DNA of 64,000 nucleotides, from contig NZ_OY288136.1 of assembly GCF_958439165.1 (NCBI RefSeq), forward strand, positions 4,591 to 68,590. Direction: 5' to 3'. Shown here one piece after another: positions 42,205 to 51,388 of the stretch. Position 1 is the first letter of the stretch. The number at the start of each line of letters is the position of its first letter. Source of the DNA: an uncultured Hydrogenophaga sp. Its GTDB lineage: Bacteria > Pseudomonadota > Gammaproteobacteria > Burkholderiales > Burkholderiaceae_C. The notes under the pieces were generated by a model. That model did no database searches and was not told the origin of the DNA. It saw only the letters and a list, made by a program, of their open reading frames with translations. Position numbers and translations under genes: made by a program.

Positions 42205-43120
42205 GGGTCGACTTGCCGAACAGGCTCTCGATCAGGTCGACCGCCACCAGGGCGGTGCGGTTGCGCTCGTCGAGCGCCGGGTTGAGCTCCATCACGTCCA
42301 GCGAGGCCAGCCGCCCGGTGTCGGCAATCATCTCCATGCACAGCTGGGCCTCCCGGTAGGTCGGGCCGCCGGGCACGGTGGTGCCCACGCCAGGGGCAAT
42401 GGCAGGGTCGAGGAAGTCGACGTCGAAGCTCACATGCAGGTGGGTGTCGTCGTCCAGACCCATCAGGGCCTGCTCCATGGTGTGGCGCATGCCCATCTCG
42501 TCGATGTAGCGCATGTCGAACACCTCCAGCCCGTGCTCGTGCACCAGCCGTTTTTCACCGGCGTCCACGCTGCGGATGCCGATCTGCCGCACCACCGAAG
42601 GGTGAATGGCCGGCGTGGTGCCGCCGATGCCGGTGAGCGGGGCCGGCCCCATGCCGCACAGCAGCGCCACCGGCATGCCGTGGAGATTGCCGCTGGGGGT
42701 GAGTTCGGCGGTGTTGAAGTCGGCGTGGGCGTCCAGCCACAGCACCCGCAGGCGGCGGCCGGTCTCGCGGCAGTGGCGGGCCACCGCGCTGATGGAGCCC
42801 AGGCCCAGGCAGTGGTCGCCCCCGAGCACGATGGGCATGCGGCCCCCGTTCAGTTCGGCATGCACCGCCTCGTGCAGGGTGCGGTTCCACTCGACGACCT
42901 GGTCGATGTGGCGGTAGCCGTCCACCGGCGGCAGCCAGGGGTTGGGCGGGCCGGCCAGGTTGCCCCGATCCAGCACGTCCAGGCCGTGGCTGGCCAGCAC
43001 GGCGGCCAGGCCGGCCACGCGCAGGGCTTCGGGCCCCATGGAAGCGCCGCGCGCGCCGGCGCCGATGTCGGTGGGAACGCCGATCAGGCTCACGCGGGTG
43101 TTCATGGCGGGAATGTTCAT
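42176..43120 (-). CDS. rocF: Arginase
   Basis: A 314-residue manganese enzyme of the ureohydrolase family splitting arginine to ornithine and urea. Metal-ligand motifs are all present: GGDHCLGLGS, LDAHADFNT, and SFDVDFLDPAIAPG. The opening VSLIGVPTDIGAGARGASMGPEALR is the arginase form rather than agmatinase. Two possible ATGs exist at 43120 and 43105. The C-terminus overlaps the convergent GMC gene, so both ends lie within each other's coding sequence. Confidence 0.92.
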   Translation of the reverse strand: MNIPAMNTRVSLIGVPTDIGAGARGASMGPEALRVAGLAAVLASHGLDVLDRGNLAGPPNPWLPPVDGYRHIDQVVEWNRTLHEAVHAELNGGRMPIVLGGDHCLGLGSISAVARHCRETGRRLRVLWLDAHADFNTAELTPSGNLHGMPVALLCGMGPAPLTGIGGTTPAIHPSVVRQIGIRSVDAGEKRLVHEHGLEVFDMRYIDEMGMRHTMEQALMGLDDDTHLHVSFDVDFLDPAIAPGVGTTVPGGPTYREAQLCMEMIADTGRLASLDVMELNPALDERNRTALVAVDLIESLFGKSTLMRQRAPRA

Positions 43121-43219
43121 GCCGGTATTGTCGCCAGGGCCCGCATGGGGGCAAGGCCACTGCCGCACAATCCCGGGGTTCCACGCGGCGGCCGCCGCCC
43201 GACCTTCCCTGTTCCTGCC

Positions 43220-44353
43220 GTGACCTCCTCTTCCGACACTTCCTCCTCCCCGATCTGGCCCGGCTGCGGTCTTTCTGCCCTGGGCCGCGATGCGCAGGGT
43301 CATTGCGTGCCGACGCCGGACTACTGGCGGGTCTGGCTGCGCCGGCCGGAACTGGCGCTGGTGGAGGAGTCCTGCGTGGCCGAACAGGCGCTGCACGAAG
43401 CGCTGGTGAATGATCCTGTGCGCAGCGTTCTGCCCGGACAGATCGAGGCCATCCGCGACCCCGACGTGCGCGACAACTTCCGCCTGTACCTCGCGTTTCG
43501 CGACGCGGTGCAACGCGCCGGCACGCTGGAGGCTGCCTGGTGCGGCTTCTTCCGCAGCGGCGCCATCCAGGTGCCCCCGCTGTTCCTCGACCTGCTGGCG
43601 CAGGCCATCGCCGGTCGCGCCCTGGAAGCCAGCGACGATGCCTGGGAATGGCGCGCTGCCGAGGTGCTGTTCCGCCGCCAGCGCGTGCGGGTGCAGGACG
43701 GCCGGGTGCTGCTGGGCGACGCCGACACCCTGGACCGGCTCAACGAGACCGGTGGCCTGGGCAGCATCGGCAGCCTGCTGCGCCAGGCCGGTGCCAGCGT
43801 GCCGCAGGCCCAGGCGCGGGTGCTGGAGGAGGGCAGTGCGGGGGCCTATCTGGCCAGCCGCGCGGTGGACGACCACCACCCCTTCATCCTGGATGCCACC
43901 CACGAGGTGCAGCAGCACCTCTCGCACGGCCTGACCCTGACCATGACCCGCAGCCACTCCGGGCTGAAGGCACTGGCCCGGGTGCTGGAACGCTGGCTGG
44001 CCCACCTGCACGGCCTGCAGGCCACGGTGGTGCCCGAAGCCCGGGTGGACGATCCGGCCTGGCGCTGGCACCTGGGGCTGGACGCCGAATCCACCGCCCT
44101 GCTCAACGACCTCTACGAAGGCCGGCCGGTGGACGAAGCCCGCCAGCAGCGGCTGATCAGCCTGTTCCGCCTGAAGCTGGCGGCCGACGCGCCGCTGCGC
44201 GACGATCTGCGCGAATCGCTGCAAGGCCGTCCGGTCTACCTCGGCCTGGCCATGAACGCCGACGGCCTGCTCAAGCTCAAGCCGCAGAACCTGCTGCTGA
44301 ACCTGCCGATCGACCCGGACCGACTGGTCCCGGGTCGGTCCGCGGCCGCCTGA
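43220..44353 (+). CDS. DUF6352 family protein
   Basis: About 377 residues of a protein I associate with the DUF6352 family of Burkholderiales; no function is known. GTG 43220 is used because the reading frame upstream is antisense to arginase. The opening is IWPGCGLSALGRDAQGHCVPT then DYWRVWLRRPELALVEESC. The C-terminal half has a conserved-looking FILDATHEVQQHLSHGL block and ends with GLAMNADGLLKLKPQNLLLN. It has no signal peptide or membrane segment. It is divergent from arginase and converges with icmF, four bases apart. Confidence 0.75.
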   Translation: MTSSSDTSSSPIWPGCGLSALGRDAQGHCVPTPDYWRVWLRRPELALVEESCVAEQALHEALVNDPVRSVLPGQIEAIRDPDVRDNFRLYLAFRDAVQRAGTLEAAWCGFFRSGAIQVPPLFLDLLAQAIAGRALEASDDAWEWRAAEVLFRRQRVRVQDGRVLLGDADTLDRLNETGGLGSIGSLLRQAGASVPQAQARVLEEGSAGAYLASRAVDDHHPFILDATHEVQQHLSHGLTLTMTRSHSGLKALARVLERWLAHLHGLQATVVPEARVDDPAWRWHLGLDAESTALLNDLYEGRPVDEARQQRLISLFRLKLAADAPLRDDLRESLQGRPVYLGLAMNADGLLKLKPQNLLLNLPIDPDRLVPGRSAAA

Positions 44354-44357
44354 GCCC

Positions 44358-47300
44358 TTACATGTTGCGGCGGTACTGACCGCCCACCTCGAACAGCGCG
44401 CTGGTGATCTGGCCCAGCGAGCACACGCGCACCGCATCCATCAGCACTTCGAACACGTTGGTGTTGTCGATCACCGCCTGCTTCAGGCGTTGCAGCATGG
44501 CCGGTGCCTCGGCCGCATGCCGGGTGTGGAAGTCCTGCAGGCGCTGGAGCTGGCTCTGCTTTTCTTCCTCGGTCGAGCGGGCCAGTTCCAGCTTCTCGGG
44601 CGTGGTGTCGCCGTGCGGGTTGCGGAAGGTGTTCACGCCGATGATGGGCAGCTCGCCGGTGTGCTTGAGCATCTCGTAGTGCATCGACTCGTCCTGGATG
44701 CGGCCACGCTGGTAACCGGTCTCCATGGCGCCCAGCACGCCGCCGCGTTCGGCGATCCTCTCGAACTCGGCCAGTACCGCTTCCTCCACCAGCTCGGTCA
44801 GCTCGTCGATGATGAAGGCGCCCTGGTTCGGGTTCTCGTTCTTCGCCAGGCCCCACTCACGGTTGATGATGAGCTGGATGGCCATGGCGCGGCGCACCGA
44901 GTCTTCGGTGGGCGTGGTGATGGCCTCGTCGAACGCGTTGGTGTGCAGGCTGTTGCAGTTGTCGTAGATGGCAATCAGCGCCTGCAGCGTGGTGCGGATG
45001 TCGTTGAACTGGATCTCCTGCGCGTGCAGGCTGCGGCCGCTGGTCTGGATGTGGTACTTCAGCTTCTGGCTGCGCTCGTTGGCGCCGTACTTCTCGCGCA
45101 TGGCCACGGCCCAGATGCGGCGCGCCACCCGGCCCATCACGGTGTATTCCGGGTCCATGCCGTTGCTGAAGAAGAAGCTCAGATTGGGCGCGAAATCGTC
45201 GATGTGCATGCCGCGCGCCAGGTACGCCTCCACGAAGGTGAAGCCGTTCGAGAGCGTGAAGGCCAGCTGGCTGATCGGGTTGGCCCCGGCCTCGGCAATG
45301 TGGTACCCGCTGATGGACACCGAGTAGAAGTTGCGCACGTCGTGGTGCACGAAGTACTCGGCGATGTCGCCCATGACCTTGAGCGAGAACTCGGTGCTGA
45401 AGATGCAGGTGTTCTGACCCTGGTCTTCCTTCAGGATGTCGGCCTGCACCGTGCCACGCACGTTGGCCAGCACCCATTCGCGGATCTTGGCGGCCTCGGT
45501 GTCGGTGGGTTCGCGGCCGTTCTCGGCCTTGAACTTCTCCAGGTTCTGGTCGATGGCGGTATTCATGAACATCGCCAGGATGCTGGGCGCCGGACCATTG
45601 ATGGTCATGGAGACCGAGGTGGCCGGATGGCACAGGTCGAAGCCGCCGTAGAGCACCTTCATGTCGTCCAGCGTGGCGATGCTCACGCCGGAGTTGCCGA
45701 TCTTGCCGTAGATGTCCGGACGCAGGTCGGGGTCGTTGCCATAGAGCGTGACCGAGTCGAAGGCGGTCGACAGGCGCTTGGCCGGCATGCCTTCGGAGAG
45801 CAGCCGGAAGCGGCGGTTGGTGCGGAACGGATCGCCTTCACCGGCGAACATCCGGGTCGGGTCCTCGCCCTCGCGCTTGAAGGCGAAGGTGCCGGCGGTG
45901 TAAGGGAAGCTGCCGGGCACGTTCTCCAGCATCAGCCACTTGAGCAGCTCGCCGTGGTCCTCATAGGTCGGCAGGGCCACCTTGCGGATGGTGGTGCCCG
46001 AGAGCGACTTGGTGGTCAGCGCGGTGCGGATCTCCTTGTCGCGGATCTTCACCACGTACTCGTCACCGGCGTAGGCCTTCTGCATGTCGGGCCACTGCTG
46101 CAGCAGCTTGCGGGCAGCGGCGTCCTGGTCGAGCTCGCGCACCTGGGCCAGGTCGATGGTGGCTTCGGCTGCGCGCGAACGTTCGGGCTTTTCCAGGCGC
46201 AGCATCTCGGCGGCTGCGCGCAGCTGCTGGATCTCGCGGGCCAGTTTCGCCTGCTGGCGGGCGCGCAGCTTGTAGCCGCGCACCGTGTCGGCAATTTCGG
46301 CCAGGTAGCGGGTGCGGGCGCCGGGCACGATGGGCGTCTGGTTGGTGCTGTGGCGCACGGCCACCGGGCGCAGCCGGCCCTCCTTGAGCGGCAGGCCGAG
46401 TTCGGCCAGCCGGCCGCGCAGCGCCTGGTAGAGGGCGGTCACGCCGTCGTCGTTGAAGCGGGCGGCCATGGTGCCGAACACCGGCATCTGCTCGGTGGGG
46501 GTGGTCCAGGCCTCGCGGTTGCGCTGCACCTGCTTGGCCACGTCGCGCAGCGCGTCGGCAGCGCCCTTGCGGTCGAACTTGTTGATGGCCACGAACTGGG
46601 CGAAGTCGAGCATGTCGATCTTCTCCAGCTGGCTGGCGGCACCGAACTCGGGCGTCATGACGTACATGGGCAGGTCCACATGCGGGACGATGGCCGCATC
46701 ACCCTGACCGATGCCCGAGGTCTCCACCACCACCAGATCGAAGCCGGCGGCCTTGCAGGCGGCCACCACGTCGGGCAGGGCGGCGCTGATCTCGCTGCCG
46801 AAGTCGCGCGTGGCCAGGCTGCGCATGAACACGCGCTGGCCCTGCTGCCACGGGTTGATGGCGTTCATGCGGATGCGGTCACCCAGCAGGGCGCCACCGC
46901 TCTTGCGGCGCGAGGGGTCGATGCTGATCACTGCCACGCGCAGCGCGTCGTCCTGGTCCAGCCGCAGGCGGCGGATCAGTTCGTCGGTCAGGCTCGACTT
47001 GCCGGCGCCACCGGTGCCGGTGATGCCCAGCACCGGTACCTGGCGTGCTGCAGCGGCCTCGCGCACGGCGGTCACCACAGCGGTGTCGGCGCTGCCGTTC
47101 TCCAGTGCGGTGATCAGCTGGGCCAGGGCGCGCCAGTTCATCTCGCCGTGGCCGGTGATGGCGTCCAGGCCCTTGGGTGCATGCACCGTGAGGTCCTGGT
47201 CGCAGCGCATCACCATCTCGCCGATCATGCCGGCCAGGCCCATGCGCTGGCCGTCTTCCGGGCTGTAGATGCGGGCCACGCCGTAGTCCTGCAGCTCCTT

Positions 47301-47651
47301 GATCTCGGCCGGCACGATCACCCCGCCGCCGCCGCCGAACACCTGGATGTGCGAGCCGCCGCGCTGGCGCAGCAGGTCCACCATGTACTTGAAGTACTCC
47401 ACATGGCCGCCCTGGTAGGAGCTGATGGCGATGCCCTGCACGTCTTCCTGCAGGGCAGCGGTCACGACCTCGTCGACGCTGCGGTTGTGGCCCAGGTGGA
47501 TCACCTCGGCGCCCATGCCCTGCAGGATGCGCCGCATGATGTTGATGGCCGCGTCGTGGCCGTCGAACAGGCTGGCGGCCGTGACGAAGCGGACCTTGTG
47601 GTTCGGCCGGTAGTTGGCCAGGGCCTGGTAGTCGGCGGAAAGCTGGGTCAT
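44358..47651 (-). CDS. icmF: Fused isobutyryl-CoA mutase IcmF
   Basis: A 1097-residue adenosylcobalamin enzyme interconverting isobutyryl-CoA and butyryl-CoA (or related branched acyl-CoAs). Domains: B12-binding at 1-150 with DGHDAAI (His32 as cobalt ligand) and GGGGGVIVP; a MeaI-like GTPase chaperone at about 195-415 with Walker A GTGGAGKSS (212-220); a linker; and a mutase TIM barrel from about 550 (GNSGVSIATLDDM; CHPATSVSMTINGPAP). This single-chain fusion is typical of IcmF and self-repairing via its G domain. It is downstream of ppk2 on the same strand at 50 bases. A MerR-type palindrome upstream of ppk2 may control both. Confidence 0.96.
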   Translation of the reverse strand: MTQLSADYQALANYRPNHKVRFVTAASLFDGHDAAINIMRRILQGMGAEVIHLGHNRSVDEVVTAALQEDVQGIAISSYQGGHVEYFKYMVDLLRQRGGSHIQVFGGGGGVIVPAEIKELQDYGVARIYSPEDGQRMGLAGMIGEMVMRCDQDLTVHAPKGLDAITGHGEMNWRALAQLITALENGSADTAVVTAVREAAAARQVPVLGITGTGGAGKSSLTDELIRRLRLDQDDALRVAVISIDPSRRKSGGALLGDRIRMNAINPWQQGQRVFMRSLATRDFGSEISAALPDVVAACKAAGFDLVVVETSGIGQGDAAIVPHVDLPMYVMTPEFGAASQLEKIDMLDFAQFVAINKFDRKGAADALRDVAKQVQRNREAWTTPTEQMPVFGTMAARFNDDGVTALYQALRGRLAELGLPLKEGRLRPVAVRHSTNQTPIVPGARTRYLAEIADTVRGYKLRARQQAKLAREIQQLRAAAEMLRLEKPERSRAAEATIDLAQVRELDQDAAARKLLQQWPDMQKAYAGDEYVVKIRDKEIRTALTTKSLSGTTIRKVALPTYEDHGELLKWLMLENVPGSFPYTAGTFAFKREGEDPTRMFAGEGDPFRTNRRFRLLSEGMPAKRLSTAFDSVTLYGNDPDLRPDIYGKIGNSGVSIATLDDMKVLYGGFDLCHPATSVSMTINGPAPSILAMFMNTAIDQNLEKFKAENGREPTDTEAAKIREWVLANVRGTVQADILKEDQGQNTCIFSTEFSLKVMGDIAEYFVHHDVRNFYSVSISGYHIAEAGANPISQLAFTLSNGFTFVEAYLARGMHIDDFAPNLSFFFSNGMDPEYTVMGRVARRIWAVAMREKYGANERSQKLKYHIQTSGRSLHAQEIQFNDIRTTLQALIAIYDNCNSLHTNAFDEAITTPTEDSVRRAMAIQLIINREWGLAKNENPNQGAFIIDELTELVEEAVLAEFERIAERGGVLGAMETGYQRGRIQDESMHYEMLKHTGELPIIGVNTFRNPHGDTTPEKLELARSTEEEKQSQLQRLQDFHTRHAAEAPAMLQRLKQAVIDNTNVFEVLMDAVRVCSLGQITSALFEVGGQYRRNM

Positions 47652-47701
47652 GGTGTGTCTCTCTCTCTTCTCGGGGAACGGGTCGGGGGCGGTCTCGGGA
47701 C

Positions 47702-48580
47702 TCAGGTCACGCGCAGACCGTGCAGTGTGGGGTCTTCGGGCGGGAAGCGCAGTTCGAGTGCGCGCAGGCAGTCGCGCACCAGGGTGGCGATCATGAGGTT
47801 GCGGTGGGTCTTGGAGTTGGCCGGCACCACCGTCCAGGGCGCCCAGGGCGTGCTGGTCGCGGCCAGCAGTTCGCCGTAGGCGCGCTGGTAGTCGTTCCAT
47901 TTCCGGCGGGCATCCAGATCGCCATGGCTGAATTTCCAGTGTTTCTGCGGATCGTCGATGCGGTCCTGCAGGCGCTGGCGCTGCTCGTCGTGGTCGATGT
48001 GCAGCATGAACTTCAGGATCACGGTGCCGGTCTCGGCCAGCATGCGTTCGAAGTCGTTGATGTGCGCAAAGCGCTGCTGCCGGGCGTCGGCGTCGATCCA
48101 GCCTTCCACCACCGGCACCAGCACGTCCTCGTAATGGCTGCGGTTGAACACCATGATCTCGCCGTTGCCCGGCATGCGCTGGTGAATGCGCCAGAGGTAG
48201 TCGTGGGCGCGCTCGACTTCGGTCGGTGCTTTCCAGCCCACGGTGTGCACACCGAGTGGGCTGGTGCGGGCGAACACGCTGCGCACCGTGCCGTCCTTGC
48301 CCGAGGTGTCGGTGCCCTGCAGCACCACCAGCAGGCGGTGGCGGCCATCGGCATGAAACAGGTTCTGGAGTTCGTCGATCTGGATGGCGATCTCGTCCAC
48401 TGCCGTCTTGTCGGCGGCCTTGTCGCCACTCGAAAACGGCTTGGCCGACGGGTCCAGCCCGCTGAGGTCGACCGGTTTGCGCAGGCCTGTGTCGATCTGC
48501 CATGCGGTCCACGGACTGCCCTTGGCCGCTCGGATGGCAGCAGCAGGAAACGGCAGGCGGGCGTCGGCGGCGCTGGGCAT
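47702..48580 (-). CDS. ppk2: Polyphosphate kinase 2 family protein
   Basis: A 292-residue PPK2-family enzyme transferring phosphate between polyphosphate and nucleotides. Walker A is QGTDTSGKDGTVRSVF, Walker B region FNRSHYEDVLVP, with the lid motif HINDFERML. The length and the GTDTSGKDGT variant favour the class that phosphorylates AMP/ADP (PPK2 class III), by recollection. It is transcribed toward icmF. Supplying nucleotide triphosphate to a GTP-using mutase is a possible reason for the pairing, but that is speculation. Confidence 0.9.
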   Translation of the reverse strand: MPSAADARLPFPAAAIRAAKGSPWTAWQIDTGLRKPVDLSGLDPSAKPFSSGDKAADKTAVDEIAIQIDELQNLFHADGRHRLLVVLQGTDTSGKDGTVRSVFARTSPLGVHTVGWKAPTEVERAHDYLWRIHQRMPGNGEIMVFNRSHYEDVLVPVVEGWIDADARQQRFAHINDFERMLAETGTVILKFMLHIDHDEQRQRLQDRIDDPQKHWKFSHGDLDARRKWNDYQRAYGELLAATSTPWAPWTVVPANSKTHRNLMIATLVRDCLRALELRFPPEDPTLHGLRVT

Positions 48581-48598
48581 GGGATTCGTCCTGGCTGT

Positions 48599-48620
48599 TT
48601 GACGTTAACGTAAACGTCAA
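48599..48620. promoter_or_regulatory. Near-perfect 22-bp palindrome upstream of ppk2-icmF
   Basis: TTGACGTT-AACGTA-AACGTCAA has perfect 8-bp arms and an inner ACGT centre, 20 of 22 positions symmetric. It lies 18 bases upstream of the ppk2 start. ACGT-rich palindromes of this form resemble sites of MerR-family regulators such as LiuR, which controls branched-chain acyl-CoA catabolism in proteobacteria; that fits icmF downstream. No such regulator gene is in the window. Confidence 0.6.
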
Positions 48621-48665
48621 TGGTAACCCTGTTCCCCGGATCGGCCAACAGGCCCGACCATGAAA

Positions 48666-48687
48666 AAGGGGCGCCTGAGCGCCCCTT
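48666..48687 (-). terminator. Rho-independent terminator of the TRAP operon
   Basis: A 9-bp stem AAGGGGCGC / GCGCCCCTT with CTGA loop lies 24 bases after the dctM stop. On the minus strand it is followed by a run of T (48663-48667), the classic intrinsic terminator form. Confidence 0.85.
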
Positions 48688-48710
48688 CGGTTGGTACGGC
48701 CATGCGCCGT

Positions 48711-50711
48711 TTACCGGTACAGCACCTCCGGCAGCCACATGCCGATGGCCGGGAACTGGTACAGCAGGATGATGGCGACGATCTGGATCCCCATGAACGG
48801 CAGCATGCCGGCGAAGATCTGGTTCAGCGTCACATGCTTCGGCGCCACGCCCTTCAGATAGAACGCGCTCATGGCCACCGGCGGGCTCAGGAAGGCGGTC
48901 TGCAGGTTCAGCGCCACCAGCAGGCCGAAGAACAGCGGGTCGACCCCGAAGTTGTCCAGCAGCGGGATGAAGATCGGCATGAAGATCACGATGATCTCGG
49001 TCCACTCCAGCGGCCAGCCCAGGATGAAGATCAGCACCTGCGACAGGATCAGGAACTCGGTCTTCGACAGGTTCATGCTCAGAACCCAGGTCTCGACCAG
49101 TTCCTGGCCGCCCAGCAGAGCGAACGCCGCCGAGAAGATGGCCGAGCCCACGAACAGCCAGCACACCATCGCGCTGGTCTTGGCCGTGAGGAACACGCTT
49201 TCCTTGACCACGTTGAAGGTCAGCTGCCGGTAGGCTGCCGCCAGGATGAAGCCGCCGAAGGCGCCCACGGCCGCTGCCTCGGTGGGCGTGGCCAGACCGA
49301 ACACGATCGAGCCCAGCACCGCCAGGATCAGCACCAGCAGCGGGAAGAAGCTGGAGAGCAGCATCTTGAACACTTCCAGGCGTGCGTAGCTCAGGATGCC
49401 GTAGAACACGGCCAGTGTCAGCGCACCCACGCCGAAGCCGATCCAGAAACCGGTCGATGCGGGCTTGGTGGTCGCGCCTGGAGCGGCACCTTCGGCCGGT
49501 GCGCCGCCCGCGCCCGGAGGCAGGGCCACGCTGTCGGCGGGTGCGGGAGCAGCGCCAGCATCGGCCTGCGCCTCGGCCTTGTCGTCCTCTGCGCCCGGGG
49601 GCAGGGCCACGTCGCCTTCGGCAGCACCTTCGGGTTCGCCGAGGCCTTCCGGCTCGGCCAGACCGCCTTCTTCTTCGGCGTTGCTGTCCTGGTCATTCGT
49701 CGTGCCGGCGCCCATGGCCTGCAGCTCGGTGTAGTTCTCCTCGACCACCACGGTGGTGGCGTTCTGGTAGCTGGCGAAGGACACCAGCGCGAACAGCACC
49801 GCGGGTGCCAGCACGATGGCCAGCTGGCCCAGCAGGTACCGGGTGGAGACCTCCTGGTTGCGGCGACCCTTCAGCGCCTTGATCAGGCTGCCCAGTGCCC
49901 AGCCGTCGCTGGTGGCACCGATGGCCTTGAGCTGTGGCGGCAGCGGCACCATGCGCTGCTCTGCACTCAAAGCCGGCGCCCAGGTCGGCTTGATCTTGGC
50001 CATGATGATGAAGTACGCGATGTACAGAGCGGCCAGCATCAGACCCGGGAAGAAGGCACCGGCGTACAGCTGCACCACCGACACGCCGGCGGTGGCGCCG
50101 TACACGATCAGCAGCACCGACGGCGGGATCAGGATGCCCAGACAGCCGCCGGCGGTGATGGCGCCGGCCGACAGCCGCACGTCATAGCCGTTCTTGAGCA
50201 TCTGCGGGAAGGCCAGCAGGCCCATCAGCGTCACCACGGCACCCACGATGCCGGTCGCGGTGGCGAACACCGCGCAGGTCACCAGGGTGGCCACGCCCAG
50301 CGAGCCGGGCACGCGGGCCAGCGACAGGTGCAGGCTGTGGAAGAGCTTCTCGATCAGGTTGGCGCGTTCGACCAGGTAGCCCATGAACACGAACAGCGGG
50401 ATCGAGATCAGCACATCGTTGCCCATCACCGAGAAGGCGCGCTGCACCATCAGGTCCAGCGTCTGCTGCATGGCACCGGCTGCGGTCTGGTCACCCGAGT
50501 GGTAAGCGAAGAACGCGAACATCATGCCCATGCCCATCAGGGTGAAGGCAGTGGGGAAGCCCAGCATGATGGCCACGACCACCAGCGAGAGCATCAGCAG
50601 GCCATAGTGGCCATTGGTCATGGTCTCCACGCTGAAGACCATGGTCAGGGCGGCTGCAATGATCAGCCCCATCAGCGAGAAGCCGAACCAGAGTTCCTTG
50701 CGGATCTTCAT
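48711..50711 (-). CDS. dctM: TRAP transporter large permease DctM with an acidic low-complexity insertion
   Basis: The 12-TM subunit of a tripartite ATP-independent periplasmic transporter, energised by ion gradients. At 666 residues it is much longer than typical DctM (~430). The normal halves (LLMLSLVVVAIMLGFPTAF; GGCLGILIPPSVLLIVYG; FGLATPTEAAAVGAFGG; GWPLEWTEIIVIFMPIF) flank a long central part with an extra membrane segment (about 293-312) and an Ala/Glu/Pro/Gly-rich stretch at about 334-420. In it the motif VALPPGA occurs twice (near 368 and 395). I chose ATG 50711, whose first base is shared with the dctQ stop (TGATG); a GTG at 50714 is possible. Confidence 0.92.
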   Translation of the reverse strand: MKIRKELWFGFSLMGLIIAAALTMVFSVETMTNGHYGLLMLSLVVVAIMLGFPTAFTLMGMGMMFAFFAYHSGDQTAAGAMQQTLDLMVQRAFSVMGNDVLISIPLFVFMGYLVERANLIEKLFHSLHLSLARVPGSLGVATLVTCAVFATATGIVGAVVTLMGLLAFPQMLKNGYDVRLSAGAITAGGCLGILIPPSVLLIVYGATAGVSVVQLYAGAFFPGLMLAALYIAYFIIMAKIKPTWAPALSAEQRMVPLPPQLKAIGATSDGWALGSLIKALKGRRNQEVSTRYLLGQLAIVLAPAVLFALVSFASYQNATTVVVEENYTELQAMGAGTTNDQDSNAEEEGGLAEPEGLGEPEGAAEGDVALPPGAEDDKAEAQADAGAAPAPADSVALPPGAGGAPAEGAAPGATTKPASTGFWIGFGVGALTLAVFYGILSYARLEVFKMLLSSFFPLLVLILAVLGSIVFGLATPTEAAAVGAFGGFILAAAYRQLTFNVVKESVFLTAKTSAMVCWLFVGSAIFSAAFALLGGQELVETWVLSMNLSKTEFLILSQVLIFILGWPLEWTEIIVIFMPIFIPLLDNFGVDPLFFGLLVALNLQTAFLSPPVAMSAFYLKGVAPKHVTLNQIFAGMLPFMGIQIVAIILLYQFPAIGMWLPEVLYR

Positions 50712-51331
50712 CACTGGCCACCTTTCTTGGCCGGAGCCAGCTGGTCCAGCGCTTCAATGTCGGCGTCTTTCACGTTCACCATCTGCTTGAGTTTGTCGAC
50801 GTCCACCTCTTCCACATCCTCCTCGCGCGAGGGCCACTCGCCGGTCTTGATGCAGATGACGCAACGGATGATTTCCACGATGCCCTGCAGCAGCAGGAAG
50901 GCGCCGGCCAGCGGCACCACGAACTTGAACGGGTAGACCGGCAGCGGGTCGGCGTTGAAGGTCTGTTCCTTGATGGCCAGGGAATCCTGGAAGAAGAACC
51001 AGCCGGCATAGGTCAGGGCGATGATGCCGGGCAGGAAGAACACGATGTAGAGCACCAGGTCCACGGTGGCCTGGGTGCGCGGCTGGAAGAAGCCGTACAG
51101 CACGTCGCCCCGCACGTGGCCGCTCTTGGCCAGGGTGTAGGCGCCGGCGGTCATGAACAGAACGCCGTACAGCATGATCTGGGCATCCAGCACCCAGGCG
51201 TTCGGTTTGTTCAGCACATAGCGGGAAAAGACTTCCCAGGAGATCAAAAGGGTGAGACCAACGACGGTCCACGCGCAGATCTTGCCGAACCAGGTCGACA
51301 GCCGATCCACAGTGAGTAATAGTTTTTGCAT
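50711..51331 (-). CDS. dctQ: TRAP transporter small permease DctQ
   Basis: A 206-residue four-helix membrane subunit. Family features include KICAWTVVGLTLLISWEVFSRYVLNKPNAWV and the YTLAKSGHVRGDVLYGFFQPR loop. The cytosolic C-terminal tail is unusually long and acidic (SREEDVEEVDVDKLKQMVNV). It overlaps dctM by one base and is separated from dctP by a hairpin at 51350-51373. Confidence 0.9.
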   Translation of the reverse strand: MQKLLLTVDRLSTWFGKICAWTVVGLTLLISWEVFSRYVLNKPNAWVLDAQIMLYGVLFMTAGAYTLAKSGHVRGDVLYGFFQPRTQATVDLVLYIVFFLPGIIALTYAGWFFFQDSLAIKEQTFNADPLPVYPFKFVVPLAGAFLLLQGIVEIIRCVICIKTGEWPSREEDVEEVDVDKLKQMVNVKDADIEALDQLAPAKKGGQ

Positions 51332-51349
51332 GTCAGCTTCCGAAAGAGA

Positions 51350-51373
51350 AAAGGGCGCCCGCAGGCGCCCTTT
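51350..51373 (-). terminator. Intra-operon terminator/attenuator between dctP and dctQ
   Basis: AAAGGGCGCC (51350-51359) pairs perfectly with GGCGCCCTTT (51364-51373) around CGCA, giving a 10-bp stem. On the minus strand it is followed by pyrimidine-rich TTCTCTTTC. It lies 16 bases after the dctP stop and before dctQ, so it probably reduces read-through and lets the periplasmic receptor be made in excess. Confidence 0.75.
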
Positions 51374-51388
51374 GTGATCAAGAACCGA

